NCBI GenBank assembly: GCA_035940955.1
Contig: DASZEJ010000115.1
Location: 1-64,000 of the forward strand
DNA length: 64,000 nt
Reading direction: 5' to 3'
DNA from: CADCVT01 sp035940955
GTDB taxonomy: Bacteria > Actinomycetota > Thermoleophilia > Solirubrobacterales > Solirubrobacteraceae
The position numbers and the translations under genes were made by a program. The notes below the pieces were generated by a model. That model saw nothing but the letters and a program-made list of their open reading frames with translations, made no database searches and was not told the DNA's origin. Positions 16,601 to 24,508 of the stretch are shown piece by piece; within the stretch, counting starts at the first letter, position 1; each line of letters begins with the position of its first letter.

Positions 16601-16687
16601 GGTGCTCCTCCTGCGGTTCGATCGGCCGGGGAGCCTAGAGCGGTCTTGCCGTTGCAACAAGGTGAGGAACTCTGAGGCATCTCGCCG

Positions 16688-17263
16688 TCAGCTCGACTCC
16701 GTCCAGCGGTTCAGCTCGCGGACGCCGGCGGCGAGCGCGACGAGGCCCGGCAGCGCGCAGCCGAGCAGCGCCTGCGGACCGCCGAGGGCGACGGCCGCGA
16801 TGCTGAGCGGTGCGAGGAGGGCGCCGGCGAGCAGGAGGATGGCCGCTCGGGCGAGGCTCGGGCGCGAGGGCGGGCCGGGCAGCAGCGATCGACGGTGCGG
16901 GGCCGTGTCGTCGGTGCCGGCCCCTCCGCCCCTTGCGAAGTACCAGCGCAGCGGCGGCGACAGGAGCAGCGCCAGGCGCGCGAGCTGCACCGCGACGCCG
17001 GCCGCCTCTTCCGTCGCCGCGACGGCGATGAGCGCGAGCGACTCGACGACGAGCAGCGTCCACCAGGCCCAGCGGCGCCGTGCGAGGAACGCGATGATGA
17101 GCGCCGCGAAGATGGCGAGCGCGACGGGGCCGGTGGCGGAGGACCAGAAGCCCGAGTCGGCGACGGCGGCGAACGGGTAGGCGGCGAGGGCGACGTACGC
17201 GGCGACCGCCGCCTTCTGAGCCGGGCCGGCCCGGCCGATCTGCCGGAAGCCGTTGCGTCGCAT
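16688..17263 (-). CDS. Small integral membrane protein
   Basis: A 191-aa protein with about five hydrophobic segments (AAVAAYVALAAYPFAAVADS, VALAIFAALIIAFLA, WAWWTLLVVESLALIAVAA, AAILLLAGALLAPLSIAAVA and LLGCALPGLVALAAGV) separated by Arg-rich loops, including a GGGAGTDDTA loop. I do not recognise the family. It starts 32 bp after the TldE gene in the same direction, so it is probably the last gene of the FGE-MoaD-TldD-TldE operon and might anchor or export its product. ATG 17263 follows that gap; the longer frame upstream overlaps TldE. Confidence 0.65.
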   Translation of the reverse strand: MRRNGFRQIGRAGPAQKAAVAAYVALAAYPFAAVADSGFWSSATGPVALAIFAALIIAFLARRRWAWWTLLVVESLALIAVAATEEAAGVAVQLARLALLLSPPLRWYFARGGGAGTDDTAPHRRSLLPGPPSRPSLARAAILLLAGALLAPLSIAAVALGGPQALLGCALPGLVALAAGVRELNRWTESS

Positions 17264-17295
17264 CCACCGCCGTTCTCCCCGGGGAGGGGGCCGGG

Positions 17296-18903
17296 TCACA
17301 CGGTCGGGGTGGCGCTGGGCTCCCCGAACCCCTCCACCCGCAGCGGCGGCATCGCGATCCGGGTGAAGTAGTCGCCCCACTCCCGCGGCAGGGCGGGCTC
17401 GGTGCGGCCGATCTCGGTCACGCGGCCGAGGAGGTCGACGGGGCTCTCGTTGAAGCGGAAGTCGGGGACGGCGCCGACGACCTCGCCGCGCTCGATCAGG
17501 TAGACGCCGTCGCGGGTGAGGCCGGTCACGAGCAGGCGGCGGGGGTCGACGTCGCGGACGTACCAGAGGGAGGTGACGAGGAGGGCTCGGTCGGTGGCGG
17601 CGACCATCGCGTCGAGGGAGCGGCCGCCGGGGCCTTCGAGGACGAGGTTGTCGAGCTCGGCCGTGCAGCGCTGGCCGCTGAGGCGGGCCGAGTCGCGGGT
17701 CTGGACGAGCGCGGTGAGGACGCCGTCGCTCAGCCAGCTGACCGGACCGAGCGGGAGGCCGTTGTCGAAGACCGACACGCGGTCGTCGGACGTCCGTGCG
17801 ATCACGAACGGTGCGCATTCGAGGCCGGGCTCGTGCGGGTCGCTGCGCAGGGTCAGCGGGGCGGGGCTCAGCCGCTCGCCGAGTCGCGTCCCGCCGCCGG
17901 GCCGGGCGAACGCCGCCTGGCCATGCTGCGCCTCGCGCGCGCTGGCCGCCCGGTAGAGCCGCAGCATCAGGTCGGCGACGCACGACGGGGAGAGCAGGAC
18001 CTCGTACGCGCCGGGGCGGAGCGCGGCGCGCCGGCCGGCCCACTCCAGGCGCGGCTCGAGCCGCCCGGCGAGCGCGGCCGGGTCGACGCCGTCGATCGCC
18101 GCCGCGCCGACGCCCGTCCAGCTGGCCGCGCCGCCGCGGCTCGCGGCCGTCATGTCCACGACCCCTGTCGGCTGCGCGTGGCGCAGGCGCAGGCCGGTGG
18201 AGGAGGCGAGGTACGTCGTCCTCACCTGCTGCTCGGCGTAGCCGCTGAGGAGCGCGCGTCGCGACCGCGCCCGATCGAAGGCGACGCGCAACCGGTCGGC
18301 CAGCCGCGTGAGCACGTCGATCCCGACCTCGGCCGGCGGCTCGGCCCAGTCCGCCGCCGGGCCGCCGGCGACGAGCGGCGGGGCGTGCGCGTCCGCCGCG
18401 GAACGCGTCGCGTCCGCCGCCGCGTCCGCGGCCGGAGGCTGCTGCGCTCCGCGCTGCGCCGCACCCCGCGCCGCGTCCGCCGCCGCGTCCGCGGCCGGAG
18501 GCTGCTGTGCTCCGCGCTGCGCCGCACCCCGCGCCGCTTCCGCCGCCGCGTCCGCGGTCGGAGGCTGCTGCGCTCCGCGCTGCGCCGCACCCCGCGCCGC
18601 GTCCGCCGCCGCGTCCGCGGCCGGAGGCTGCTGCGCTTCGCGCTGCGCCGCACCCCGAGCCGCCTCCGCAAGCGCGCGCACCTCGACCTCGCCAAGCCTC
18701 CCCGTCCCCGACGCCACCCCCGCCGCGCCGCCCGCGAACGCGATCACCGTCAGCCGCCGGGACCGCGCCGTCCCGTTCGTCGTCAGCGAGCCGCCGGCCC
18801 AGCGCACGTGCACGCTCGCCAGCTCGTCGGCGATCGCGACGCAGCCGTCCGCGCCCCGGCGCCCCGCCTCCACCGCCCGCTCCGCCGCCTCCTGCGGCGT
18901 CAC
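17296..18903 (-). CDS. TldE/PmbA-family protein with internal tandem repeat
   Basis: A 535-aa subunit of the TldD/TldE metalloprotease family, which trims peptides such as microcin B17 leaders. The family regions are SWTGVGAAAIDGVDPAALA, AYEVLLSPSCVADLMLRLY, FDNGLPLGPVSWLSDG and RRLLVTGLTRDGVYLIERG. Residues ~85-170 hold four copies of a 21-residue Ala/Gln/Pro-rich unit (AARGAAQRGAQQPP then ADAAAD), absent from normal PmbA, making it ~80 residues longer than usual. GTG 18903 overlaps the TldD stop (GTGA). TldE lacks the HExxxH motif and acts as partner of TldD. Confidence 0.85.
   Translation of the reverse strand: MTPQEAAERAVEAGRRGADGCVAIADELASVHVRWAGGSLTTNGTARSRRLTVIAFAGGAAGVASGTGRLGEVEVRALAEAARGAAQREAQQPPAADAAADAARGAAQRGAQQPPTADAAAEAARGAAQRGAQQPPAADAAADAARGAAQRGAQQPPAADAAADATRSAADAHAPPLVAGGPAADWAEPPAEVGIDVLTRLADRLRVAFDRARSRRALLSGYAEQQVRTTYLASSTGLRLRHAQPTGVVDMTAASRGGAASWTGVGAAAIDGVDPAALAGRLEPRLEWAGRRAALRPGAYEVLLSPSCVADLMLRLYRAASAREAQHGQAAFARPGGGTRLGERLSPAPLTLRSDPHEPGLECAPFVIARTSDDRVSVFDNGLPLGPVSWLSDGVLTALVQTRDSARLSGQRCTAELDNLVLEGPGGRSLDAMVAATDRALLVTSLWYVRDVDPRRLLVTGLTRDGVYLIERGEVVGAVPDFRFNESPVDLLGRVTEIGRTEPALPREWGDYFTRIAMPPLRVEGFGEPSATPTV
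18411..18662. repeat. Four tandem 63-bp units inside the TldE gene
   Basis: The sequence GGAGGCTGCTG recurs at 18434, 18497, 18560 and 18623, exactly 63 bp apart, within a longer near-identical unit. Sixty-three is a multiple of three, so each unit adds 21 residues in frame. The units differ by only a few bases, which implies recent expansion. Confidence 0.85.
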
Positions 18904-20399
18904 CGGCCGTGCTCCGGTCCGGCGCGCGCCACGGAGACGCCCCGGAAGAGCGCCGCCGGGCAGCCGTGGCTCATCGCCGACGTCTGCACGGGCTGGCCCT
19001 TCCCGCACAGGTCCGCGCCGTACAGCCCGTACGTCTGCGGGCCGCCCACCGCCTCCAGCGCTCCCCAGAACTCCGTGGTCCGGCCCTGGTACGCCACCCC
19101 GCTGAGCTGCCCGTCGAGCCGGCCCGCGCGTATCCGGTGGCAGCGCTGGGCGGTGAACTGGAAGTGCTCGCGGCGGGTGTCGATCGACCAGCTGTCCGAG
19201 CCCGCGACGTAGATGCCGTCCTCCACGCCCGCGATCAGCGCGGCGCGGTCCGGCCCGCCGCCGGCCGGGCGCAGGGAGACGTTGGGCATCCGGGCCAGCG
19301 GCGGGTGGAGGCCGGACTCGGCGAACGCGCAGCCCGTCGACCGCGCGGCGCCCATCACCGCCGCCGTCCGGCGGTCGGTCTGAAAGCCGGCGAGGACCCC
19401 GTCCGAGACGAGCGGCCAGGCCTGCGCCGCGACCCCCTCGTCGTCCACGGCGACCGTCGCCAGGCCGTGCTCGGTCGTCCGGTCCGCCACCACGGTCATG
19501 ACGTCGGACCCCACCCGGAACGTCCCGAGCCCGTCAGGCGTGGCGAACGTCGTCCCCCCGTACGACGCCTCGTAGCCCAGCGCCCGGTCCAGCTCGGTCG
19601 CGTGGCCGACCGTCTCGTGCAGCGTCAGCCACAGGTTCGAGGGGTCGATGACGAGGTCGTACCGACCGGGCGCGACCGGCCGCGCGCGCAGCTTGGCGGC
19701 GAGCTGGTCCGGCAGCTCGGCCAGCTCGCCGTCCCAGTCCCAGCCGCGCCCCGACAGGTACTCCCAGCCCCGCCCCGCCGGCGGCCCGCTGGTGCGCAGC
19801 GAGCCGGTCCCGCCGTCCGGGCGCGCGCCGAACGCCCACACGAGCGGGTGCATCCGGACCCGCTGCTGCGTCGCGCTCGTGCCGGCCGCGTCGGCGTAGA
19901 AGCGGTTCTCGCGGACGGCGATCAGCAGCGCCAGCACGTGCTGCACGGCGGGGGCCGCCAGCAGGCGCCGGCTCCACTGCGCGAGCAGCGCCGCGCGCTC
20001 GACCTCCGCCACGTCGAACGGGTCGACCTCGTACGACGACGTCCACACGACGCCCGGGTGCACGGGCTCGTCGGCGAGCTCCACGGAGCCGCACCCTCCG
20101 CACGCCGCGGCCAGCTCGACCGCGCTCTCCGCCGCGCGCGCCGCGGCGTCCGCCGTCAGCTCGTCCGTCGCCGCGAACCCCCAGCCGCCGCCGCGCGCGA
20201 GCCGCACGCCGAGCGCGGTCTGCGCGTCGTCGCTCGCGCCCTGCACCTCGCCGTCGCGCAGGCGCAGCCGCCCGGTCCGCGTGCGGACCACCCGCACCGA
20301 GGCGCCCGCCGCGCCGAGCTCGGCGGCGCGCGTCAGCGCCGCGTCGGCCAGCCGCTCCAGCGGCAGCGCCAGGAACGCCGCGTCGATCGAGTGGCCCAC
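18900..20399 (-). CDS. TldD-family metalloprotease
   Basis: A 499-aa protein with the TldD zinc motif in WLTLHETVGHATELDRALG (HExxxH) and downstream family blocks YEASYGGTTFATPDGLG, VDDEGVAAQAWPLVSDGVLAGF, RMPNVSLRPAGG and a terminal CGKGQPVQTSAMSHGCP. TldD/TldE complexes are proteases that degrade unfolded peptides or mature ribosomal peptides. The GTG start at 20399 lies 5 nt after the MoaD-like stop, and its stop overlaps the TldE start. This pair is linked to an FGE-like enzyme and a MoaD-like protein, which differs from the usual stand-alone tldDE and suggests a specific substrate. Confidence 0.9.
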   Translation of the reverse strand: MGHSIDAAFLALPLERLADAALTRAAELGAAGASVRVVRTRTGRLRLRDGEVQGASDDAQTALGVRLARGGGWGFAATDELTADAAARAAESAVELAAACGGCGSVELADEPVHPGVVWTSSYEVDPFDVAEVERAALLAQWSRRLLAAPAVQHVLALLIAVRENRFYADAAGTSATQQRVRMHPLVWAFGARPDGGTGSLRTSGPPAGRGWEYLSGRGWDWDGELAELPDQLAAKLRARPVAPGRYDLVIDPSNLWLTLHETVGHATELDRALGYEASYGGTTFATPDGLGTFRVGSDVMTVVADRTTEHGLATVAVDDEGVAAQAWPLVSDGVLAGFQTDRRTAAVMGAARSTGCAFAESGLHPPLARMPNVSLRPAGGGPDRAALIAGVEDGIYVAGSDSWSIDTRREHFQFTAQRCHRIRAGRLDGQLSGVAYQGRTTEFWGALEAVGGPQTYGLYGADLCGKGQPVQTSAMSHGCPAALFRGVSVARAGPEHGR

Positions 20400-20404
20400 A
20401 CGCC

Positions 20405-20680
20405 CTACCCGCCCGACAGCGGCGGGACGATCTCGACCGTGCTGCCCGGCGCGAGCGGCACCTGGTCGGGCGGCGTCGTGCGCCCCACCTGCTCGCCGTC
20501 CACGAAGAAGATGTGGTAGCGCAAGAGGTCGCCGCTGGGAGAGGTGAGGCGGTAGCCGGCGTCGGGGTGCTCGCGCACGAACGCGTCGAGCAGCTCGCGC
20601 AGGTTCCCGGCCGCCAGGTCCGACCGGACGCGGCCCGACGTGACGTTGTGCCAACTGCCCGGTACGACGAGATGGGCCAT
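20405..20680 (-). CDS. MoaD/ThiS-like ubiquitin-fold protein
   Basis: A 91-aa protein with a beta-grasp pattern: SGRVRSDLAAGNLRELLDAFV, LRYHIFFVDGEQV and a C-terminal EIVPPLSGG. The free C-terminal Gly-Gly is the site where MoaD/ThiS sulfur carriers are adenylated and thiocarboxylated. No ThiF/MoeB-type activating enzyme is adjacent. A strong GGAGGAGA site precedes ATG 20680. It lies between the FGE-like gene (18 bp) and TldD (5 bp). Roles as a sulfur carrier for a pathway or as a protein modifier are both possible. Confidence 0.8.
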   Translation of the reverse strand: MAHLVVPGSWHNVTSGRVRSDLAAGNLRELLDAFVREHPDAGYRLTSPSGDLLRYHIFFVDGEQVGRTTPPDQVPLAPGSTVEIVPPLSGG

Positions 20681-20698
20681 GCCGTGGTCTCCTCCGTC

Positions 20699-21607
20699 CT
20701 AGGGGTCGCCGGCGCAGCGAAAGCCGGTCGCGAAGCACGCCCACCCGGTGGGGTCGCCGTGGAGCCGCTCGCTGGTCCTGGCCTGGAAGCGCAGGCTCAT
20801 CCACGACCCGCCGCGGATCACCCGGTAGCGCCCCATGACGCTCAGCAGCGAGGCGTCGCAGCCGGGGGAGGGGCCGTACAGGCGGCTCGGCGACGCCGTC
20901 CACTCGTAGACGTTCCCGGCCATGTCGGCGACGCCGAACGGGCTGTCGCCGCGGGGGCTGAACAGGCCGACCGGCGTGGTCAGGGGGATCGGGCCGCGCG
21001 CGCGGGTCGCCTCGCGCCACCACGCCCGCCATTCGGCCACGCTGCGCACCTCGTCGCCGAGCCGCAGCTCGGTGGTGTTCGCGCGCTCGCCGCACCAGCC
21101 GTCGCCCCACGGCCACAGCCGGTAGCCGGGGCCGCGCGCGGCCAGCTCCCACTCCGCCTCCGTCGGGAGCCGCCGCCCGGCCCACGCCGCGTACGCCTCG
21201 GCGTCCTCGGCGGCGATGTGCACGGCCGGGTGGTCCGGCGGCGGCTCGTACCCGGTGTCCACGCCGGCCGGGCGGCGCCACGACGCACCGTCGGCCTCCT
21301 CCCAGTAGTCGAGCCCGTAGACGAGGCTCCAGCCGCGGCGCTCGGCGACCGTCCGGTAGCCCGTGGCCTCGGCGAAGGCGGCGTACTGGCCGACCGTCAC
21401 CGGGTGGCGGTCGATGACGAACGGCGCGACCGCCACGAGCGTCTGCGGGGTCTCGTCGCGGAACCACGGCGTGGGGAGCGGCTGGCCCTGTCGCTCGAGC
21501 CACTGGAGCACCCATTCGGGGGATCCGAGCGGGAACGCCGCCCCGGGAACGAAGACCGATTCCTCGGCCTCGACGCCGCCGCGCGCCGCTGTCCCGAAAG
21601 CCGTCAA
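20699..21607 (-). CDS. Formylglycine-generating-enzyme-family (FGE-sulfatase domain) protein
   Basis: A ~302-aa protein spanning one FGE/SUMF1/EgtB-type domain: FVIDRHPVTVGQYAAF, GRRLPTEAEWELAARG, LWPWGD, FGVADMAGNVYEWTAS, VIRGGSWMS and a C-terminal GFRCAGDP. Members oxidise Cys to formylglycine, make C-S bonds (EgtB, OvoA) or are non-catalytic. The start is uncertain: ATG 21652 gives a longer frame, but TTG 21607 is preferred because TATACG sits 10 nt before it, like other starts in this locus. It is the first gene of the five-gene minus-strand operon and is divergent from the split transketolase genes. Confidence 0.8.
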   Translation of the reverse strand: MTAFGTAARGGVEAEESVFVPGAAFPLGSPEWVLQWLERQGQPLPTPWFRDETPQTLVAVAPFVIDRHPVTVGQYAAFAEATGYRTVAERRGWSLVYGLDYWEEADGASWRRPAGVDTGYEPPPDHPAVHIAAEDAEAYAAWAGRRLPTEAEWELAARGPGYRLWPWGDGWCGERANTTELRLGDEVRSVAEWRAWWREATRARGPIPLTTPVGLFSPRGDSPFGVADMAGNVYEWTASPSRLYGPSPGCDASLLSVMGRYRVIRGGSWMSLRFQARTSERLHGDPTGWACFATGFRCAGDP

Positions 21608-21672
21608 AGCCTCATGAGCGTATAGCGATTGCGGGAGCACGGCAAGCAGCATGGCCGTACACGAACCAAACG

Positions 21673-21702
21673 CTTGAAAATCAAGTTATGAAGCGTTACG
21701 TT
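21673..21702 (+). promoter_or_regulatory. Promoter and CTTGA-AAA-TCAAG palindrome for the transketolase operon
   Basis: TTGAAA (21674-21679), a 17-nt spacer and TACGTT (21697-21702) form a housekeeping-type promoter 9 nt before ATG 21712. The -35 lies inside a perfect inverted repeat CTTGA/TCAAG (21673-21685), a possible operator. If it is used, ATG 21688 lies upstream of the transcription start. Confidence 0.5.
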
Positions 21703-21711
21703 CGCGGCCCG

Positions 21712-22551
21712 ATGGCAACCGCCCCGTCCCAGCCGCGGCCCGTCGAAGCGCCGCACCACCCCGTCGAGGTCCCGCTCGCCGACCGGATCCGGCTGACCAT
21801 CCTCCAGCAGTCCCACCGCGCCCGGTTTGGGCACATCGGCTCGGCGCTCTCGATCGCCGACGTCCTCGCGGCGCTGTACGGCGGGACGCTGCGCGGGGAG
21901 GGCGACGATCGCGAGCGGTTCGTGCTCTCCAAGGGCCACGCCGTGCTCGCGCTCTACGCGGCGCTCTACGAGACCGGGCGGATCGACCTCGCGACGCTGG
22001 AGACCTACTGCGGGGACGGGAGCGCGCTCGGAGCGCATCCCGAGCACGCCTTCGCGCCGATCGACTTCTCCACCGGCTCGCTCGGGCACGGCCTGCCGTA
22101 CGCCGCCGGCGCGGCGCTCGCGGCGCGCACGCTCGGGTCGGCCCGCCGCACGTTCGTCCTGCTGAGCGACGCGGAGCTGAACGAGGGGTCGGTCTGGGAG
22201 GCGGCGATGTTCGCCGCGCACCAGCGCCTGGGCAGGCTCGTCGCCATCGTCGACCTCAACGGCGTGCAGGCCCTCGGGTACACCCGCGACGTCATCGACC
22301 TCGAGCCGCTCGGAGCCCGGTGGGAGGCGTTCGGGTGGTCGGTCCACGACGTCGACGGTCACGACGCCGCCGCCCTGCGCGCGACGATCGACGCGCTCGA
22401 CCCCGCCTCGCCGCGCCCGCACGTGGTGCTCGCGCGCACCCAGCTGGGGCACGGCGTCTCGTTCATGGAGAACCAGATCCCCTGGCACTACTGGCCGCTG
22501 TCGGACGAGCAGTTCGCCGCCGCGGTGGCCGAGGTCGCGGCCGCGCGATGA
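21712..22551 (+). CDS. Transketolase-like, N-terminal (TPP-binding) subunit
   Basis: A 279-aa protein equal to the N-terminal third of transketolase: HIGSALSIADVLAALYGG, RFVLSKGHAVLALYAAL, STGSLGHGLPYAAGAA and LLSDAELNEGSVWEAAMFA...DLNG, the TPP/Mg site. It works only with the subunit encoded next. Split transketolases occur in primary metabolism, but two-component TPP enzymes also add two-carbon branches to NDP-keto-sugars in antibiotic pathways. Here the neighbours are sugar-nucleotide enzymes, so a role in branched-sugar or precursor formation is plausible. ATG 21712 is preferred over 21688 because a promoter places the 5' end between them. Confidence 0.85.
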   Translation: MATAPSQPRPVEAPHHPVEVPLADRIRLTILQQSHRARFGHIGSALSIADVLAALYGGTLRGEGDDRERFVLSKGHAVLALYAALYETGRIDLATLETYCGDGSALGAHPEHAFAPIDFSTGSLGHGLPYAAGAALAARTLGSARRTFVLLSDAELNEGSVWEAAMFAAHQRLGRLVAIVDLNGVQALGYTRDVIDLEPLGARWEAFGWSVHDVDGHDAAALRATIDALDPASPRPHVVLARTQLGHGVSFMENQIPWHYWPLSDEQFAAAVAEVAAAR

Positions 22552-23471
22552 GGAACGCGTTCGTCGAGACGCTCACCGAGCTGGCCGAGCGCGACCGGCG
22601 CATCGCCCTGCTGACCGGCGACCTCGGGTTCAGCGTGCTCGAGCCGTTCGGCGAGCGCTTCCCCGACCGCTTCTACAACGTCGGCGTCGCCGAGCAGAAC
22701 ATGGTCGGCGTGGCGACCGGGCTGGCGGAGGCGGGGATGATCCCCTTCGTCTACTCGATCGCGACGTTCGCGTCGATGCGGCCCTACGAGTTCATCCGCA
22801 ACGGCCCGGTCCTGCACCAGCTGCCGGTGCGCATCGTCGGCGTCGGCGGCGGCTTCGAGTACGGCAACAACGGCGCGACCCACTACGCGCTGGAGGACGT
22901 CGGCGTGCTGCGCCTGCAGCGCGGGCTGACGGTCGTCGTCCCGGCCGACACCGCGCACGCGCGCAGCGCCCTCGAGCAGACGTACGAGCTGCGCCGGCCG
23001 ATCTACTACCGCGTCTCGAAGGGCGGGCCGCCGATCCCCGGGCTCGACTCGGACTTCGAGCTCGGCCGGCTGGCCCGGGTGCGCGACGGCGGCGACGTGG
23101 CGCTGATCGCGCTCGGGCCGCTCGCGGCGGGCGCCGTGACGGCGGCCGACCGGCTGGCCGACGAGGGGATCGACGCGGCGGTGGCCGTGGTGGAGAGCTT
23201 CAACCCCTCGCCGGCCGAGGACCTGGCCGACCTCCTGGCCGGCGTGCCGCTGGCCGTGACCGTCGAGTCGCACTTCGTGGACGGCGGGGTCGGGACGCTC
23301 GTCGCCGAGGTGATCGCCGAGCACGGCCTGCCGACCCGCCTGCGGCGGTGCGGCATCGGCGAGCTGCCGCGCGGGATGACCGGGTCCCAGGCGTTCCTCG
23401 ACGACCACCACGGCCTCTCCGCCGCCGGGATCTCGGGCGCGGCCCGGTCCGCGCTGCTGGCCGCGCGGTGA
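22548..23471 (+). CDS. Transketolase-like, C-terminal subunit
   Basis: A 307-aa protein containing the Pyr domain (LTGDLGFSVLEPF, VGVAEQNMVGVATGLAEAG, with the Glu that activates TPP) and the C-terminal domain (VAVVESFNPSPAEDLADLL, TVESHFVDGGVGTLVAEVI). It completes the TPP enzyme with the preceding gene, to which it is coupled by an ATGA overlap, and its own stop overlaps the next start (GTGA). The Pyr-domain Glu in the GVAEQ motif is intact, so an active enzyme is expected. The donor and acceptor are not known. Confidence 0.85.
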   Translation: MRNAFVETLTELAERDRRIALLTGDLGFSVLEPFGERFPDRFYNVGVAEQNMVGVATGLAEAGMIPFVYSIATFASMRPYEFIRNGPVLHQLPVRIVGVGGGFEYGNNGATHYALEDVGVLRLQRGLTVVVPADTAHARSALEQTYELRRPIYYRVSKGGPPIPGLDSDFELGRLARVRDGGDVALIALGPLAAGAVTAADRLADEGIDAAVAVVESFNPSPAEDLADLLAGVPLAVTVESHFVDGGVGTLVAEVIAEHGLPTRLRRCGIGELPRGMTGSQAFLDDHHGLSAAGISGAARSALLAAR

Positions 23472-24487
23472 GCGCGCCGCGCCGCGCGCTCGTCACCGGC
23501 GCCGGCGGCTTCATCGGCGCGAACCTCTGCCGGCGGCTGCTGCGCGACGGGCACGCGGTGCACGCCGTCGTGCGGCCCGGGGGCGACCGGTGGCGGCTCG
23601 CGGCGATCGGCGGCGAGATCGCGGTCCACGAGGTCGACCTGCTCGACGCCGCCGCGCTGCGGGCCGCGCTCGGCGCCGCCCGGCCCGACTGGCTGTTCCA
23701 CCTCGCCGCCCACGGCGCCTACTCCTGGCAGACCGAGAGCGCGGCGATCTTCGCGACGAACGCGGCCGCGTCGGCCCAGCTCCTGGACATGGCCTGCGAG
23801 CGCGGGTTCGACGCGTTCGTCCAGGCGGGCTCCGCGTCGGAGTACGGCCCGCGGGACCGCCCCGCGCGCGAGTCCGAGCCGGTCGATCCGCGCAGCGCCT
23901 ACTCGGTGAGCAAGGCGGCGGCGACGCACTACGCGCGGGCCGCGGCGCTGGACCGCGACGTGCACGCGATGACGCTGCGCCTCTGCTCGGCGTACGGGCC
24001 CTGGGAGGACCCGCACCGGCTGGTGCCGACCCTCGCGGCATACGGGCTGAACGGGCGGCTGCCGCCGCTCGCCGACCCCCGGGCCGCGCTCGACTTCGTG
24101 TTCGTCGACGACGTCTGCGAGGCGTTCGTCCGCGCCGCTCGCGCGACCGGCCTCGAACGCGGCACCGTCCTCAACGCCGGCAGCGGCACGCGGACGTCGC
24201 TGGCGGAGCTGGTCGAGCTCGCGCGCGAGGAGCTCGCGATCGACGAGCCGCCGCGCTGGTCGACGATCGCGCCGCGGACGTGGGACACGACCGCGTGGGC
24301 GGCGGACTGCAAGCTGATCCGCCGCCGGCTCGGCTGGCGGCCGCGGTGGGGGATGCGGGAGGGGTTCCGCCACCTCGTCGACTGGCTCGACCACGACCCC
24401 TCGACGCGCGCGCGGTACACGGCGACGCCACTGAGTTCTCAAGCGATCGAGCGACATAGCCGCGAATCTGCTTGCGCCGCGGTCTAA
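23468..24487 (+). CDS. NAD-dependent nucleotide-sugar epimerase/dehydratase (SDR)
   Basis: A 339-aa extended short-chain dehydrogenase: ALVTGAGGFIGANLCRRLL at the N terminus, WLFHLAAHGAYS, the catalytic Ser region QAGSASEYGP and SAYSVSKAAATHYAR with the Tyr-x-x-x-Lys pair. It resembles GDP/TDP-hexose epimerases, reductases and 4,6-dehydratase relatives; the lack of a clear dehydratase DE pair makes epimerase or ketoreductase more likely. The GTG start at 23468 overlaps the transketolase stop. It is the third gene of this operon. Confidence 0.85.
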   Translation: MSAPRRALVTGAGGFIGANLCRRLLRDGHAVHAVVRPGGDRWRLAAIGGEIAVHEVDLLDAAALRAALGAARPDWLFHLAAHGAYSWQTESAAIFATNAAASAQLLDMACERGFDAFVQAGSASEYGPRDRPARESEPVDPRSAYSVSKAAATHYARAAALDRDVHAMTLRLCSAYGPWEDPHRLVPTLAAYGLNGRLPPLADPRAALDFVFVDDVCEAFVRAARATGLERGTVLNAGSGTRTSLAELVELAREELAIDEPPRWSTIAPRTWDTTAWAADCKLIRRRLGWRPRWGMREGFRHLVDWLDHDPSTRARYTATPLSSQAIERHSRESACAAV

Positions 24488-24499
24488 CTACTTTAGAAT
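24472..24499 (+). promoter_or_regulatory. Promoter, TTGCGC-16-TAGAAT, leaderless start likely
   Basis: TTGCGC (24472-24477) and TAGAAT (24494-24499) are separated by 16 nt. The ATG at 24509 begins 9 nt after the -10, about where transcription should start, so the mRNA would have almost no leader. No Shine-Dalgarno sequence is seen before this ATG. Confidence 0.6.
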
Positions 24500-24508
24500 C
24501 ATCGTGCC

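Noticed and set aside
16688..18043. 451-codon minus-strand frame as one protein
   Set aside because: The first ~260 codons are antisense-frame low-complexity Arg/Pro sequence across the TldE gene; only the part from ATG 17263 is a plausible membrane protein.
18411..18662. CRISPR array
   Set aside because: The 63-bp units are contiguous, have no spacers and are translated in frame within TldE. No CRISPR-like repeat-spacer pattern was seen anywhere in the window.
17296..21607. Classical RiPP cluster with a precursor peptide
   Set aside because: TldD/TldE fit, but no small precursor ORF or dedicated cyclodehydratase/YcaO gene was found nearby; kept only as an open hypothesis.
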